DNA of 64,000 nt from Oscillospiraceae bacterium. GTDB taxonomy: Bacteria > Bacillota_A > Clostridia > Oscillospirales > Ruminococcaceae. Positions 8,116-15,339 of the stretch are shown here, piece by piece. The stretch is taken from the NCBI GenBank assembly GCA_004558145.1, contig SFDQ01000004.1:1-64000 (forward strand), given 5' to 3'. The notes below the pieces were generated by a model. The model was not told the DNA's origin. It saw only the letters and a program-made list of their open reading frames with translations, and ran no database searches. The position numbers and the translations under genes are program-made. Numbering within the stretch: position 1 is the first letter of the stretch; each line of letters starts with the position of its first letter.

Positions 8116-8145
8116 AGAGTAGTCCCACCGCGCCCTTTTTGTCAA
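8116..8145 (-). promoter_or_regulatory. Candidate pfkA promoter
   Basis: On the minus strand TTGACA (8140-8145) lies 18 bp from a weak TACTCT (8116-8121), about 75 bp upstream of the pfkA start. The -35 is exact and the -10 poor, so it is a moderate call. Confidence 0.45.
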
Positions 8146-8191
8146 TGGGTTTTGAAAAAAAGCGGCCCGCAAAAAAATTTGAAAAGAGGTG

Positions 8192-8220
8192 TTGACAAAC
8201 CCCCACAGCTTCGCTATAAT
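8192..8220 (+). promoter_or_regulatory. Promoter of tRNA-Gln/tRNA-Pro pair
   Basis: TTGACA (8192-8197), a 17-bp spacer and TATAAT (8215-8220) form a perfect sigma-A consensus promoter about 40 bp before tRNA-Gln. Confidence 0.9.
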
Positions 8221-8261
8221 AATAAAGCACTCGCGAGAACGCCTCGCGGCGCAAAACATAT

Positions 8262-8335
8262 TGGAGAATTGTGTAAGGGTAGCACGACAGACTCTGACTC
8301 TGTTTGTGAGGGTTCGAATCCTTCTTCTCCAACCA
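8262..8335 (+). tRNA. tRNA-Gln(CUG)
   Basis: Cloverleaf with acceptor arms TGGAGAA (8262-8268) and TTCTCCA (8325-8331), discriminator A and encoded CCA. The anticodon stem ACAGA/TCTGT closes loop CTCTGAC, giving anticodon CUG (reads CAG). The T-arm contains GGTTCGAATCC. Confidence 0.95.
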
Positions 8336-8337
8336 AG

Positions 8338-8376
8338 AAACAGCAGCAGCGCGGCATTTGCTGCTGCTGTTTTTTT
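8338..8376 (+). terminator. Terminator-like hairpin between tRNA-Gln and tRNA-Pro
   Basis: ACAGCAGCAGC and GCTGCTGCTGT form an 11-bp perfect stem followed by T7. The T tract ends at the base before the mature 5' end of tRNA-Pro, leaving no room for another promoter. It probably limits read-through into tRNA-Pro. Confidence 0.8.
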
Positions 8377-8452
8377 CGGGGTGTAGCGCAGTTGGTAGCG
8401 CGCCTGGTTCGGGACTAGGAAGCCGTGGGTTCAAATCCCGCCACTCCGACCA
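8377..8452 (+). tRNA. tRNA-Pro(CGG)
   Basis: Acceptor arms CGGGGTG (8377-8383) and CACTCCG (8442-8448, one G-U), discriminator A and encoded CCA. The loop TTCGGGA gives anticodon CGG (reads CCG). The 5' end abuts the T tract of the preceding terminator hairpin. Confidence 0.95.
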
Positions 8453-8497
8453 TGCGGAGCATCGTCAAAGCTTTTGACGATGCTCCGCATTTTCTTT
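8452..8497 (+). terminator. Terminator after tRNA-Pro
   Basis: A perfect stem of about 18 bp (ATGCGGAGCATCGTCAAA and its complement, short loop) followed by TTTTC. It closes the tRNA transcript; bases 8498-8614 hold no further gene. Confidence 0.85.
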
Positions 8498-8614
8498 TGC
8501 CTTTCGACCGAGGGCAAAACATCCGATGGACAACTTTTTCCCACAGTGCTACAATAAAGTCAAACGCGCCTGCGGGCCGCAGCGGCCCGCATCAGAAAGG
8601 AAGGCTATTATTGT

Positions 8615-9562
8615 ATGAACATCGTTTTGCTGGAGTCTTTGGGCATCCCTGACAGCCTGCTGGAACAATACGCGGCGAAGCTTGGCGCCGCGGGACACAC
8701 CTTCACCGCTTATCCCCGCACCGGGGACACCGCCCGCCTCATTGAAGAAGCCCGGGACGCGGACGTGCTGATGCTGGCCAACATGCCCCTGCCCGGCGAG
8801 GTCATCCGCGCCTGCACGCATCTGAAATTCATCGACGTGGCCTTCACCGGCGTGGACCACGTGGACCTGGACGCCGCCCGCGAGATGGGTGCGACGGTGA
8901 GCAACGCCTCCGGCTACTCCAACGATTCAGTGGCGGAGCTGACGGTGTGCATGGCGCTGGCGCTGCTGCGCAACCTGCCCCAGGTGGAGCAGCGCTGCCG
9001 CACCGGCGGCACCAAGGACGGTCTGGTGGGCCAGGAACTGCGGGGCAAGACCGTGGGTCTGGTGGGCACCGGGGCCATCGGTTCCCGGGTGGCCCAGCTG
9101 TTCAGTGCCTTTGGCTGCCGCATCATCGCCTCCGGCGACCACAGCCACAAGCCCGACACCGACCTCATCACCTACCTGCCCATGACCGAGGTGCTGGCCC
9201 AGGCGGACATCCTCAGCCTGCACTGCCCGCTGAACGACTCCACCCGGGGCCTCATCGGCGCCGAAGCCATCGCCCGCATGAAGCCCGGTGCACTGCTGCT
9301 GAACGCCGCCCGCGGCCCGGTGGTGGACACCGCCGCCCTGGCCGCCGCGCTGCAGGAAGGCCGCCTTGGCGGCGCGGGCATCGACGTGTTCGAGACCGAG
9401 CCTCCCCTGCCCGTGGACCATCCCCTGCTGCACACCCCCAACACCATCGTGACCCCGCACGTGGCTTTTGCCACCGCCCAGTCCATGGAAAAACGCGCCG
9501 AGATCGTTTTCCACAGTCTGGACTGCTGGCTGGCCGGCGAGCAGATCAACAAGATCCTTTGA
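8615..9562 (+). CDS. NAD-dependent D-2-hydroxyacid dehydrogenase
   Basis: A 315-aa member of the D-isomer 2-hydroxyacid dehydrogenase family, reducing a 2-keto acid or oxidising a D-2-hydroxy acid with NAD(P). The Rossmann motif GTGAIG is at 151-156; the catalytic triad appears as Arg-233 (AARGPVVD), Glu-262 (DVFETEPP) and His-282 (TPHVAF). The substrate (for example hydroxypyruvate, glyoxylate or phosphoglycerate) cannot be decided; it lacks an ACT domain, against SerA of the long type. ATG 8615 follows AGAAAGGAAGG. It is alone, between a tRNA terminator and its own terminator. Confidence 0.9.
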   Translation: MNIVLLESLGIPDSLLEQYAAKLGAAGHTFTAYPRTGDTARLIEEARDADVLMLANMPLPGEVIRACTHLKFIDVAFTGVDHVDLDAAREMGATVSNASGYSNDSVAELTVCMALALLRNLPQVEQRCRTGGTKDGLVGQELRGKTVGLVGTGAIGSRVAQLFSAFGCRIIASGDHSHKPDTDLITYLPMTEVLAQADILSLHCPLNDSTRGLIGAEAIARMKPGALLLNAARGPVVDTAALAAALQEGRLGGAGIDVFETEPPLPVDHPLLHTPNTIVTPHVAFATAQSMEKRAEIVFHSLDCWLAGEQINKIL

Positions 9563-9576
9563 GCCTTCGGGCCGCC

Positions 9577-9613
9577 GCCCGCCCCGGACAAACCGCGCCG
9601 GGGCGGGCTTTTT
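9577..9613 (+). terminator. Terminator of hydroxyacid dehydrogenase gene
   Basis: An 11-bp stem GCCCGCCCCGG/CCGGGGCGGGC with a 10-nt loop is followed by T5, 14 bp after the stop codon. Confidence 0.9.
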
Positions 9614-9719
9614 GCTGTTTTCCCTTCGTACCTTTCACAAAGCATCCGGGCGGGTGTTTGCGGTTTTTGTACAATCGTTAAATTTTTGGCATGTATCGTG
9701 TAAAATGTGAATTGCGCCC

Positions 9720-9748
9720 TTGGCGGCAGGGGTTCTTTATGGTATAGT
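9720..9748 (+). promoter_or_regulatory. Candidate promoter of the hydrogenase gene
   Basis: TTGGCG (9720-9725), a 17-bp spacer and TATAGT (9743-9748) resemble a sigma-A promoter about 60 bp upstream of the hydrogenase start. No regulator site was recognised. Confidence 0.55.
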
Positions 9749-9810
9749 TTTAATATGGGCCGTTTGTGTGGCGGCCGTTTGGGATCCCAATTCCGGAAAG
9801 GAGTTCATTT

Positions 9811-11337
9811 ATGAGCACAATGCGCGGTATCTACACCACCGTGACCGACATTCGCCGCAAGGTATTCACCGAGGTGGCCCGCCTTTCTTACGAGGGGCAG
9901 GACTACGCCGCCGAGATGGTGAAGCTGCCTTACAAGATCATTCCCGGTGAGGTGGGCACCCACCGCAACAGCATCTTTCTGGAACGCGCCATCGTTTCCG
10001 AGCGCATCCGTCTGGCCATGGGCCTGCCCCTGCGCCCGCTGGACGAGCAGGCGCCCACCAACGCCGGCATCGAGAACAGCGTGATCGCCAGCAAATACTA
10101 CGATCCCCCGCTCATCAACATCATCAAGTTCGCCTGCTCGGCCTGCCCGCCCAAAAAGGTGGAAGTGACCGACATGTGCCGCAGCTGCCTTGCCCATCCC
10201 TGCAAGGAGGTCTGCCCCAAGGACGCCATCCGCTTCACCCCCGGCGGCCGCTCGGTGATCGATGAGTCCAAGTGCATCAAGTGCGGCAAGTGCGTGGACG
10301 TGTGCCCCTATCACGCCATTGTCAAGATGGAGCGGCCCTGCGCCGCCGCCTGCGGCATGAACGCCATCGGCTCGGACGAACTGGGCCGCGCGAAGATCGA
10401 CTACGACAAGTGCGTTTCCTGCGGCATGTGCCTTGTGAGCTGCCCCTTTGGCGCCATTGTGGACAAGGGCCAGATCTTCCAGCTCATTCAGAGCATCCGC
10501 CAGGGCGACAAGAACTACGCCATCGTGGCCCCCGCCTTTGTCAACCAGTTCCCGGGCCTGACCCCCGGCAAGCTGAAGGCCGCCATGCGCCAACTGGGCT
10601 TCATCGACACGCTGGAAGTGGCTGTGGGCGCGGACCTTTGCACCATCGAGGAAGCGAAGGACTTCATGCGTGAGGTGCCGGAGTATCAGCCCTTCATGGC
10701 CACCAGCTGCTGTCCCAGCTGGAGCGTGATGGCCAAGAAGCTGTTCCCGGAGCTGGCCCAGTACATCAGCATGGCCATGACCCCCATGGTGCTGACCGCC
10801 CGCCTTGCCAAGAACAAGCTGGGCCGGGACATCAAGATCACCTTTGTGGGCCCCTGCGCCGCCAAGAAGCTGGAGGCCAGCCGCCGCACCATCCGCAGCG
10901 ACGTGGACTTCGTGCTGACCTTTGAGGAACTGATGGGCATGTTTGAGGCCAAGGGCGTCAACTTTGACACCCTGGAGGCTGAGCCCGGCGACGACTTCCA
11001 GCATGCCAGCGCCGACGGCCGCGGGTTTGCCGCCAGCGGCGGTGTGGCCCAGGCCGTGGTGAACGCCATCAAGCAGATGGACCCCGACCGGGAGGTCAAG
11101 GTGGCCAGCGCCCAGGGCCTCGCGGACTGCAAGCGCCTGCTGATGATGGCCCGCGCGGGCAAGTACAACGGCTACCTGCTGGAGGGCATGGGCTGCCCCG
11201 GCGGCTGTGTGGGCGGCGCGGGCACTCTGGCCGACCCGGCCAAGGCCGCGGCTGCGCTGGCAAAATACAGCGCCGAAGCCCCCATGAAGCACTCCACCGA
11301 GAGCCCCTACGAGATCGACCTTGCGTTCTTGAAATAA
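9811..11337 (+). CDS. [FeFe]-hydrogenase, group B-like, monomeric
   Basis: A 508-aa iron-sulfur enzyme expected to form or consume H2 in the cytoplasm. Cys-rich clusters at 109-135 and 155-165, plus a ferredoxin-type CVSCGMCLVSCP (201-212), should carry [4Fe-4S] centres. The H-cluster motifs are TSCCPSW (298-304), a GPCAAKKLEA segment with Cys-349, and GMGCPGGC with Cys-462 and Cys-466. The TSCCP form, rather than TSCSP, matches group B enzymes, whose physiological role is poorly known. Start ATG 9811 has AAAGGAG 7 nt upstream. No NuoE/F-like electron-bifurcating partners and no HydEFG maturases lie in the window, so partners are encoded elsewhere. Confidence 0.9.
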   Translation: MSTMRGIYTTVTDIRRKVFTEVARLSYEGQDYAAEMVKLPYKIIPGEVGTHRNSIFLERAIVSERIRLAMGLPLRPLDEQAPTNAGIENSVIASKYYDPPLINIIKFACSACPPKKVEVTDMCRSCLAHPCKEVCPKDAIRFTPGGRSVIDESKCIKCGKCVDVCPYHAIVKMERPCAAACGMNAIGSDELGRAKIDYDKCVSCGMCLVSCPFGAIVDKGQIFQLIQSIRQGDKNYAIVAPAFVNQFPGLTPGKLKAAMRQLGFIDTLEVAVGADLCTIEEAKDFMREVPEYQPFMATSCCPSWSVMAKKLFPELAQYISMAMTPMVLTARLAKNKLGRDIKITFVGPCAAKKLEASRRTIRSDVDFVLTFEELMGMFEAKGVNFDTLEAEPGDDFQHASADGRGFAASGGVAQAVVNAIKQMDPDREVKVASAQGLADCKRLLMMARAGKYNGYLLEGMGCPGGCVGGAGTLADPAKAAAALAKYSAEAPMKHSTESPYEIDLAFLK

Positions 11338-11342
11338 ATAAA

Positions 11343-11384
11343 AAAGCCGCCCGCCGGAAAGCATCCGGCGGGCGGCTTTTTTTC
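11343..11384. terminator. Bidirectional terminator
   Basis: A 14-bp perfect stem AAGCCGCCCGCCGG / complement, 7-nt loop, flanked by A-rich and T-rich tracts. It serves the hydrogenase (plus strand) and the convergent WG-repeat lipoprotein gene (minus strand). Confidence 0.9.
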
Positions 11385-11394
11385 AAAGTAAGTA

Positions 11395-12384
11395 TCAGGC
11401 TTTCCAATCGCTGAGAAGGGCGACGCCCCAGCCGTCGGCGGTCTTGACCCACGCCTTGCCGCCGGAAGCGGACTGGGCATTCTCAAAGGTCATCACCGTC
11501 TGCTCGGCGCCGGAGGTGTTGATGTAGCCCCAACCCGTGGCGGTCTTCACCGCCGCCAGACCCTCGTTGAAGGGGCGCACCGCCTCGTAGACGAAGGGCA
11601 CGGCCTGCTGGCCGGTGGTGGCGTTCACAAAGCCCCACAGGCCCGCCATCTTGGCGGCGAACAGCCCTTCGGAGGCGCTGGTCACGTCCTCATAGACCAC
11701 GCCGTCCAGCGCGGTACCGTCGGGCATGATGATGATCTTGCCCTGCACCTCGCTCACGTCCACAGGGGTGTCGGTGGCGCTGATGTAGGTGTCGTCCGGG
11801 CCGCCTGCGCCCTCCTTCGGGGTGATGGACACCGCGTCCGCGATGAAGGGCTGGTTGGTGCTGGCTTTGATCTCCTCCCAGGAGTAGAGCCAGCCCATGT
11901 CCTCCGCATAGACCTTTTTGCTGTTCACATCATAGTACAGGGTGCCGGAGGCAAGGCCGTGGCCGCCGGAGCCCACCACGGTGCCGTCCTGCTCGTAGAT
12001 CTCGCTCTCGTCGGAGTTGGTGATGCCGCACACATCGCACCAGTGCACGTCCTTTTCGGCGGGGATGCGCACCGTGCCGTCCAGGTCGATCACGCCGATC
12101 TTATCGTTCTGGAGGAAGAAGGCAAGCTGGTCCTGCTGGGCAAGCTGGGTGACCTGGGGCTTAGCATAGTCCGCCAGACTCTTCTGGATGTCGATGTCGG
12201 TGCGGGGAGCAACCACCCAGCCGGGCTGGGGCGAGGCAGACGCCTCCGGGTCCGCGGTGGGCACGGGGGCGCTGGTGCGCTCGGGGCCCACCACCTCCAC
12301 GGGATAGCTCTCCGGTTCGTTCTTGCAGGCCGCAAGGCTCAGGGCCAGGGCGGCGGCGAGGCACAGGGAAAGGACTTTTTTCAT
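11395..12384 (-). CDS. WG-repeat lipoprotein
   Basis: A 329-aa secreted lipoprotein. Residues 1-20 form a signal peptide ending in the lipobox LAAC. A low-complexity Pro/Ser/Ala linker follows (about 35-60). The C-terminal half has WG-type repeats (GLWGFVNATTGQ, GWGYINTSG, DGWGVALL), which build beta modules of unknown ligand. Probably anchored on the outer face of the membrane. It lies 28 bp after rlmH and ends at a shared terminator. The family has no established enzymatic function and none is claimed. Confidence 0.8.
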   Translation of the reverse strand: MKKVLSLCLAAALALSLAACKNEPESYPVEVVGPERTSAPVPTADPEASASPQPGWVVAPRTDIDIQKSLADYAKPQVTQLAQQDQLAFFLQNDKIGVIDLDGTVRIPAEKDVHWCDVCGITNSDESEIYEQDGTVVGSGGHGLASGTLYYDVNSKKVYAEDMGWLYSWEEIKASTNQPFIADAVSITPKEGAGGPDDTYISATDTPVDVSEVQGKIIIMPDGTALDGVVYEDVTSASEGLFAAKMAGLWGFVNATTGQQAVPFVYEAVRPFNEGLAAVKTATGWGYINTSGAEQTVMTFENAQSASGGKAWVKTADGWGVALLSDWKA

Positions 12385-12412
12385 GGGGTCCGACCTCCTT
12401 TTTTGCGAAACG

Positions 12413-12898
12413 TCATTTATGGTATTTGCCGTGATTGTTGATGGAAAAAGCGCGGTAAAGCTGTTCAGTGAGCACCAGCCGCGCCAGCTGATGGGGCAGC
12501 GTGATGCGGCCCAGGCTGATGCGGAAGGCGGCGGCCTGCTTCACCTCGGGGGAAAGGCCGTGGGAGGAGCCGATGACGAATGCCATGTCCCCCGCGCCGC
12601 CTACTGCCTGCCGGGCGATGAGGTCGGCCAGGTCTTCGCTGCTGACCAGCTTGCCCTCCACGCAGAGGGCCGCGATGGCCGCGCCCTTGCGCACGCTGGC
12701 AAGGATGGCCTTGCCCTCCTTTTCCAGCGCTTTCTCAATGACCGCGGGGCCGGCGTTCTTCTCGCTGACGGTGACCTCCGGCAGCTCGATGATGCGGAAC
12801 TCGCACAGGCCCTTGAGCCGCTTCTGATACTCCGCCACGCCCTCGGCGCAATAGGCGGCGTTCAGCTTGCCCACACAGATAAGGTCAATCCTCTGCAT
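12413..12898 (-). CDS. rlmH: 23S rRNA pseudouridine-1915 N3-methyltransferase RlmH
   Basis: A 161-aa SPOUT-class methyltransferase, the usual RlmH length. The C-terminal knot region shows FVIGSSHGLSPEV and the conserved LPHQLARLVLTEQLYRA tail, closing with NNHGKYHK (family NHPYHR/K end). It methylates pseudouridine 1915 in helix 69 of 23S rRNA using S-adenosylmethionine. It begins 3 bp after the upstream metallo-hydrolase gene; yycJ-rlmH proximity is common in Firmicutes. Confidence 0.95.
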   Translation of the reverse strand: MQRIDLICVGKLNAAYCAEGVAEYQKRLKGLCEFRIIELPEVTVSEKNAGPAVIEKALEKEGKAILASVRKGAAIAALCVEGKLVSSEDLADLIARQAVGGAGDMAFVIGSSHGLSPEVKQAAAFRISLGRITLPHQLARLVLTEQLYRAFSINNHGKYHK

Positions 12899-12901
12899 CG
12901 T

Positions 12902-13690
12902 TCAAAACTCCATCCAGTCGCTGGGCTCCGCGCGCTTCTGGGCCTGCACCCGCACGCCGGGGCCGGGGGTCACGCCCGCCGCCACCAGCGCGCTGCGCAC
13001 CGCGCCCAAGGCAAGGTCCGGGGTGTTGTTCTCCTTGCTCAGGTGGCACAGGGCAAACTTTTTGCAGCCCTGCTGCACCAGTTCCAGGATCTTGGCGGCG
13101 CACTCGTTGTTGTCCAGGTGGCCGCGGGGCGACTCGATTCGCCGTTTTAAGTAATAGGGATAGCTGCCGTAGCGCAGGCTGTGCAGGTCGTAGTTGGCCT
13201 CCAGCGCCACCAGATCGGCCCCGGAAAGGGCGGTGTGCACCGGGTCGGTGAGGCAGCCCAGGTCGGTGGCGATGGCCATGACCGAGCCATCCGGCGCGGT
13301 GATGCGAAAGCCGCAGCAGGGCACGTCGTGGCTGGTGGGAAAGGCGCTGACCAGAAAGCCGCCCACCGGCTCACAGCGACCTTCGATGGCGATGAGCTCC
13401 GCCCCCGGCGGGGTGACGCCCAGGCCGTCTAGGTGGTCAAGGGTGGCGGCGCTGCCGTAGACCGGCACGCTGTAATGCTTCAAAAAGACGTTGAGGCCCG
13501 CGATGTGGTCGCTGTGCTCATGGGTCACCAGCAAGCCCTTCATGCCGCTCACCGAAAGGCCCAGCGCCTTGAGGGCGTTCAGGGTGACGCGGCAGCTTTT
13601 GCCCATGTCGATGAGGAGGTACTCGTCGCCGCAGCGCACCACCGAGCAGTTGCCGGAGGAGCCGGAATACAGAGATGTGAAGAATGCCAT
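12902..13690 (-). CDS. walJ: MBL-fold metallo-hydrolase, YycJ/WalJ type
   Basis: A 262-aa metallo-beta-lactamase-fold protein. The metal motif HEHSDH is at residues 57-62 after the N-terminal YSGSSGN segment typical of YycJ/WalJ. In Bacillus WalJ belongs to the walRK region and is a predicted exonuclease-like hydrolase affecting cell-division coordination; here no walRK genes are nearby. ATG 13688-13690 was chosen, with GAGAGG upstream; a longer frame runs back into the murA terminator. Tightly followed by rlmH. Confidence 0.85.
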   Translation of the reverse strand: MAFFTSLYSGSSGNCSVVRCGDEYLLIDMGKSCRVTLNALKALGLSVSGMKGLLVTHEHSDHIAGLNVFLKHYSVPVYGSAATLDHLDGLGVTPPGAELIAIEGRCEPVGGFLVSAFPTSHDVPCCGFRITAPDGSVMAIATDLGCLTDPVHTALSGADLVALEANYDLHSLRYGSYPYYLKRRIESPRGHLDNNECAAKILELVQQGCKKFALCHLSKENNTPDLALGAVRSALVAAGVTPGPGVRVQAQKRAEPSDWMEF

Positions 13691-13716
13691 GGAAACCTCT
13701 CGTTTAGTAAGTATCA

Positions 13717-13753
13717 GAAAAGGGCTGTGGGCGCTTTGCTGCGCCACAGCCCC
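13717..13753 (-). terminator. Terminator of murA
   Basis: GGGCTGTGG-CGC and its complement form a stem of about 11-12 bp, followed on the minus strand by TTTTC. It lies just after murA and about 27 bp upstream of the walJ-like start, leaving little room for a walJ promoter. Confidence 0.75.
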
Positions 13754-13765
13754 GATGATCTGTTT

Positions 13766-15049
13766 TTAGAGCGCCTGGGGCAGCACCGAAACGGGCTTTT
13801 CCACCCGGCGGATGTCGGCGCCGAGGCCCTGCAGTTTTTCCACCAGGTCCTCGTAGCCCCGCTCGATGTGGCTGATCTCGTCGATCTCGCTGGTGCCGTT
13901 GGCGGCCAGCGCGGCCATGACCAGCGCGGCGCCGGCACGCAGGTCGGAAGCGCGCAGCGGCGCGGGCTGCAGCTCGGGCACGCCCTCGATCACCGCCACC
14001 TGACCGTCCACCTGGATGTTCGCGCCCATGCGCACCAGTTCATCCACATAGCGGAAGCGGTTCTCCCAGATGCCCTCGGTGATGATGGAAGTGCCGCGGG
14101 CCAGGGTGAGCAGCACCGTCATCAGCGGCTGCATGTCGGTGGGGAAGCCCGGATGAGGCATGGTCTTGATCTTCAGCGGCAGCAGATCGCCGGTGCGTAC
14201 CACACGCACCGCATCGTCGTACTCTTCGATGATGACGCCCGCCAGTTCCATCTTGGCGGTGATGGGCTCAAGATGCTTGGGGATGACGTTCTTGATGAGC
14301 ACATTGCCGCCGGTGATGGCCGCGGCCACCATGTAGCTGCCGGCCTCGATCTGGTCGGGGATGATGGAGTAGGTGCAGCCGTGCAGCGCCTTGCGGCCCC
14401 GGATCTTGATGACGTCGGTGCCTGCGCCGCGCACGTCGGCGCCCATCATGTTGAGGAAGTTGGCCAGGTCAACGATGTGGGGCTCCTTGGCCACGTTCTC
14501 CAGCACGGTCTGGCCCTCGGCCAGCACGGCGCTGAGCATCGCGTTCATGGTGGCGCCCACCGAGACGGTGTCGAAGAAGACATGAGCGCCCACCAGCGGC
14601 TGGCCGGACACCTCGATCATGCCGTACTCCACCGAGTCCTGCGCGCCCAGGGCACAGAAGGCCTTGAGGTGCTGGTCGATGGGGCGCGGGCCCAGATTAC
14701 ACCCGCCGGGCATGGCCACCTTGCCGGAGCCGAAACGGCCCAGCAGAGCGCCCAGGAAATAATAGCTGGCCCGCATCTGGCGGCTCAGCTCGTCCGGCAC
14801 CTGGGTGGCGGTGATGTGGCTGGTGTCGATCTCGTAGCTGTTTTTGGTGAGCATGCGGATCTGGGCGCCCAGGGCGCTGAGGATCTGCAGCGACACCGCC
14901 ACGTCGCTGATGTCGGGCAGATTTTCGATGATGCACTTATCCGCCGCAAGGATGGTAGCCGGCAGGATCGCCACCGCCGCGTTCTTCGCACCGCTGATGG
15001 AAACTTCGCCGGTGAGGGGCTTGCCCCCGTTGATCACAAATTTCTCCAA
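13766..15049 (-). CDS. murA: UDP-N-acetylglucosamine 1-carboxyvinyltransferase
   Basis: A 427-aa EPSP-synthase-fold enzyme that transfers enolpyruvate from PEP to UDP-GlcNAc, the first committed step of peptidoglycan synthesis. N-terminal GAKNAA (20-25) and PGGCNLGPRPIDQH with catalytic Cys-117 (the fosfomycin target) are present. I place the start at TTG 15047-15049, giving the family N-terminus EKFVINGGKPL, because GGAGG lies 8 nt upstream. An ATG 13 codons earlier (15086-15088) has no ribosome site. Followed by its own terminator. Confidence 0.95.
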   Translation of the reverse strand: MEKFVINGGKPLTGEVSISGAKNAAVAILPATILAADKCIIENLPDISDVAVSLQILSALGAQIRMLTKNSYEIDTSHITATQVPDELSRQMRASYYFLGALLGRFGSGKVAMPGGCNLGPRPIDQHLKAFCALGAQDSVEYGMIEVSGQPLVGAHVFFDTVSVGATMNAMLSAVLAEGQTVLENVAKEPHIVDLANFLNMMGADVRGAGTDVIKIRGRKALHGCTYSIIPDQIEAGSYMVAAAITGGNVLIKNVIPKHLEPITAKMELAGVIIEEYDDAVRVVRTGDLLPLKIKTMPHPGFPTDMQPLMTVLLTLARGTSIITEGIWENRFRYVDELVRMGANIQVDGQVAVIEGVPELQPAPLRASDLRAGAALVMAALAANGTSEIDEISHIERGYEDLVEKLQGLGADIRRVEKPVSVLPQAL

Positions 15050-15117
15050 TTGGATGACCTCCGCATAGGCACACTTGCAGGCTCCCATAGAGCCATGCCG
15101 GGCACTGTAACTGCTAT

Positions 15118-15146
15118 ATTATACACCGAACGGCGCAAAAAGGGAA
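15118..15146 (-). promoter_or_regulatory. Candidate murA promoter
   Basis: TATAAT (15118-15123) is exact; the -35 region at 17-bp spacing is TTCCCT (15141-15146), a poor match. Located about 70 bp upstream of the proposed TTG start. Confidence 0.5.
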
Positions 15147-15284
15147 CCCTTAGGGGTAGTATTTGCCGAAATTGTAACTTCTATGCTCAAAAATCCCAAC
15201 GCCGTGCCCCCTTTTCCGCCCTGTTTCGCCCGATCGTGCCCTCCGCCTTGCCCGCAAATGCGCCTCGGACGGCCCTTTTCCGCC

Positions 15285-15323
15285 AAAAACGCCCCTCCTC
15301 CTTGCCGGAGGAAGGGCGTTTTT
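15285..15323 (-). terminator. Terminator of the M23 peptidase gene
   Basis: AACGCCC-TCCTCC arms with a 5-nt loop, followed by T5 on the minus strand and A-rich on the other side. It closes the M23 gene before the murA promoter region. Confidence 0.85.
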
Positions 15324-15339
15324 GACGATTTGGGAAAGG

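Noticed and set aside
8338..8376. CAG/CTG triplet repeat as a tandem-repeat locus
   Set aside because: The three CAG and three CTG units are the arms of an intrinsic terminator stem, not a microsatellite.
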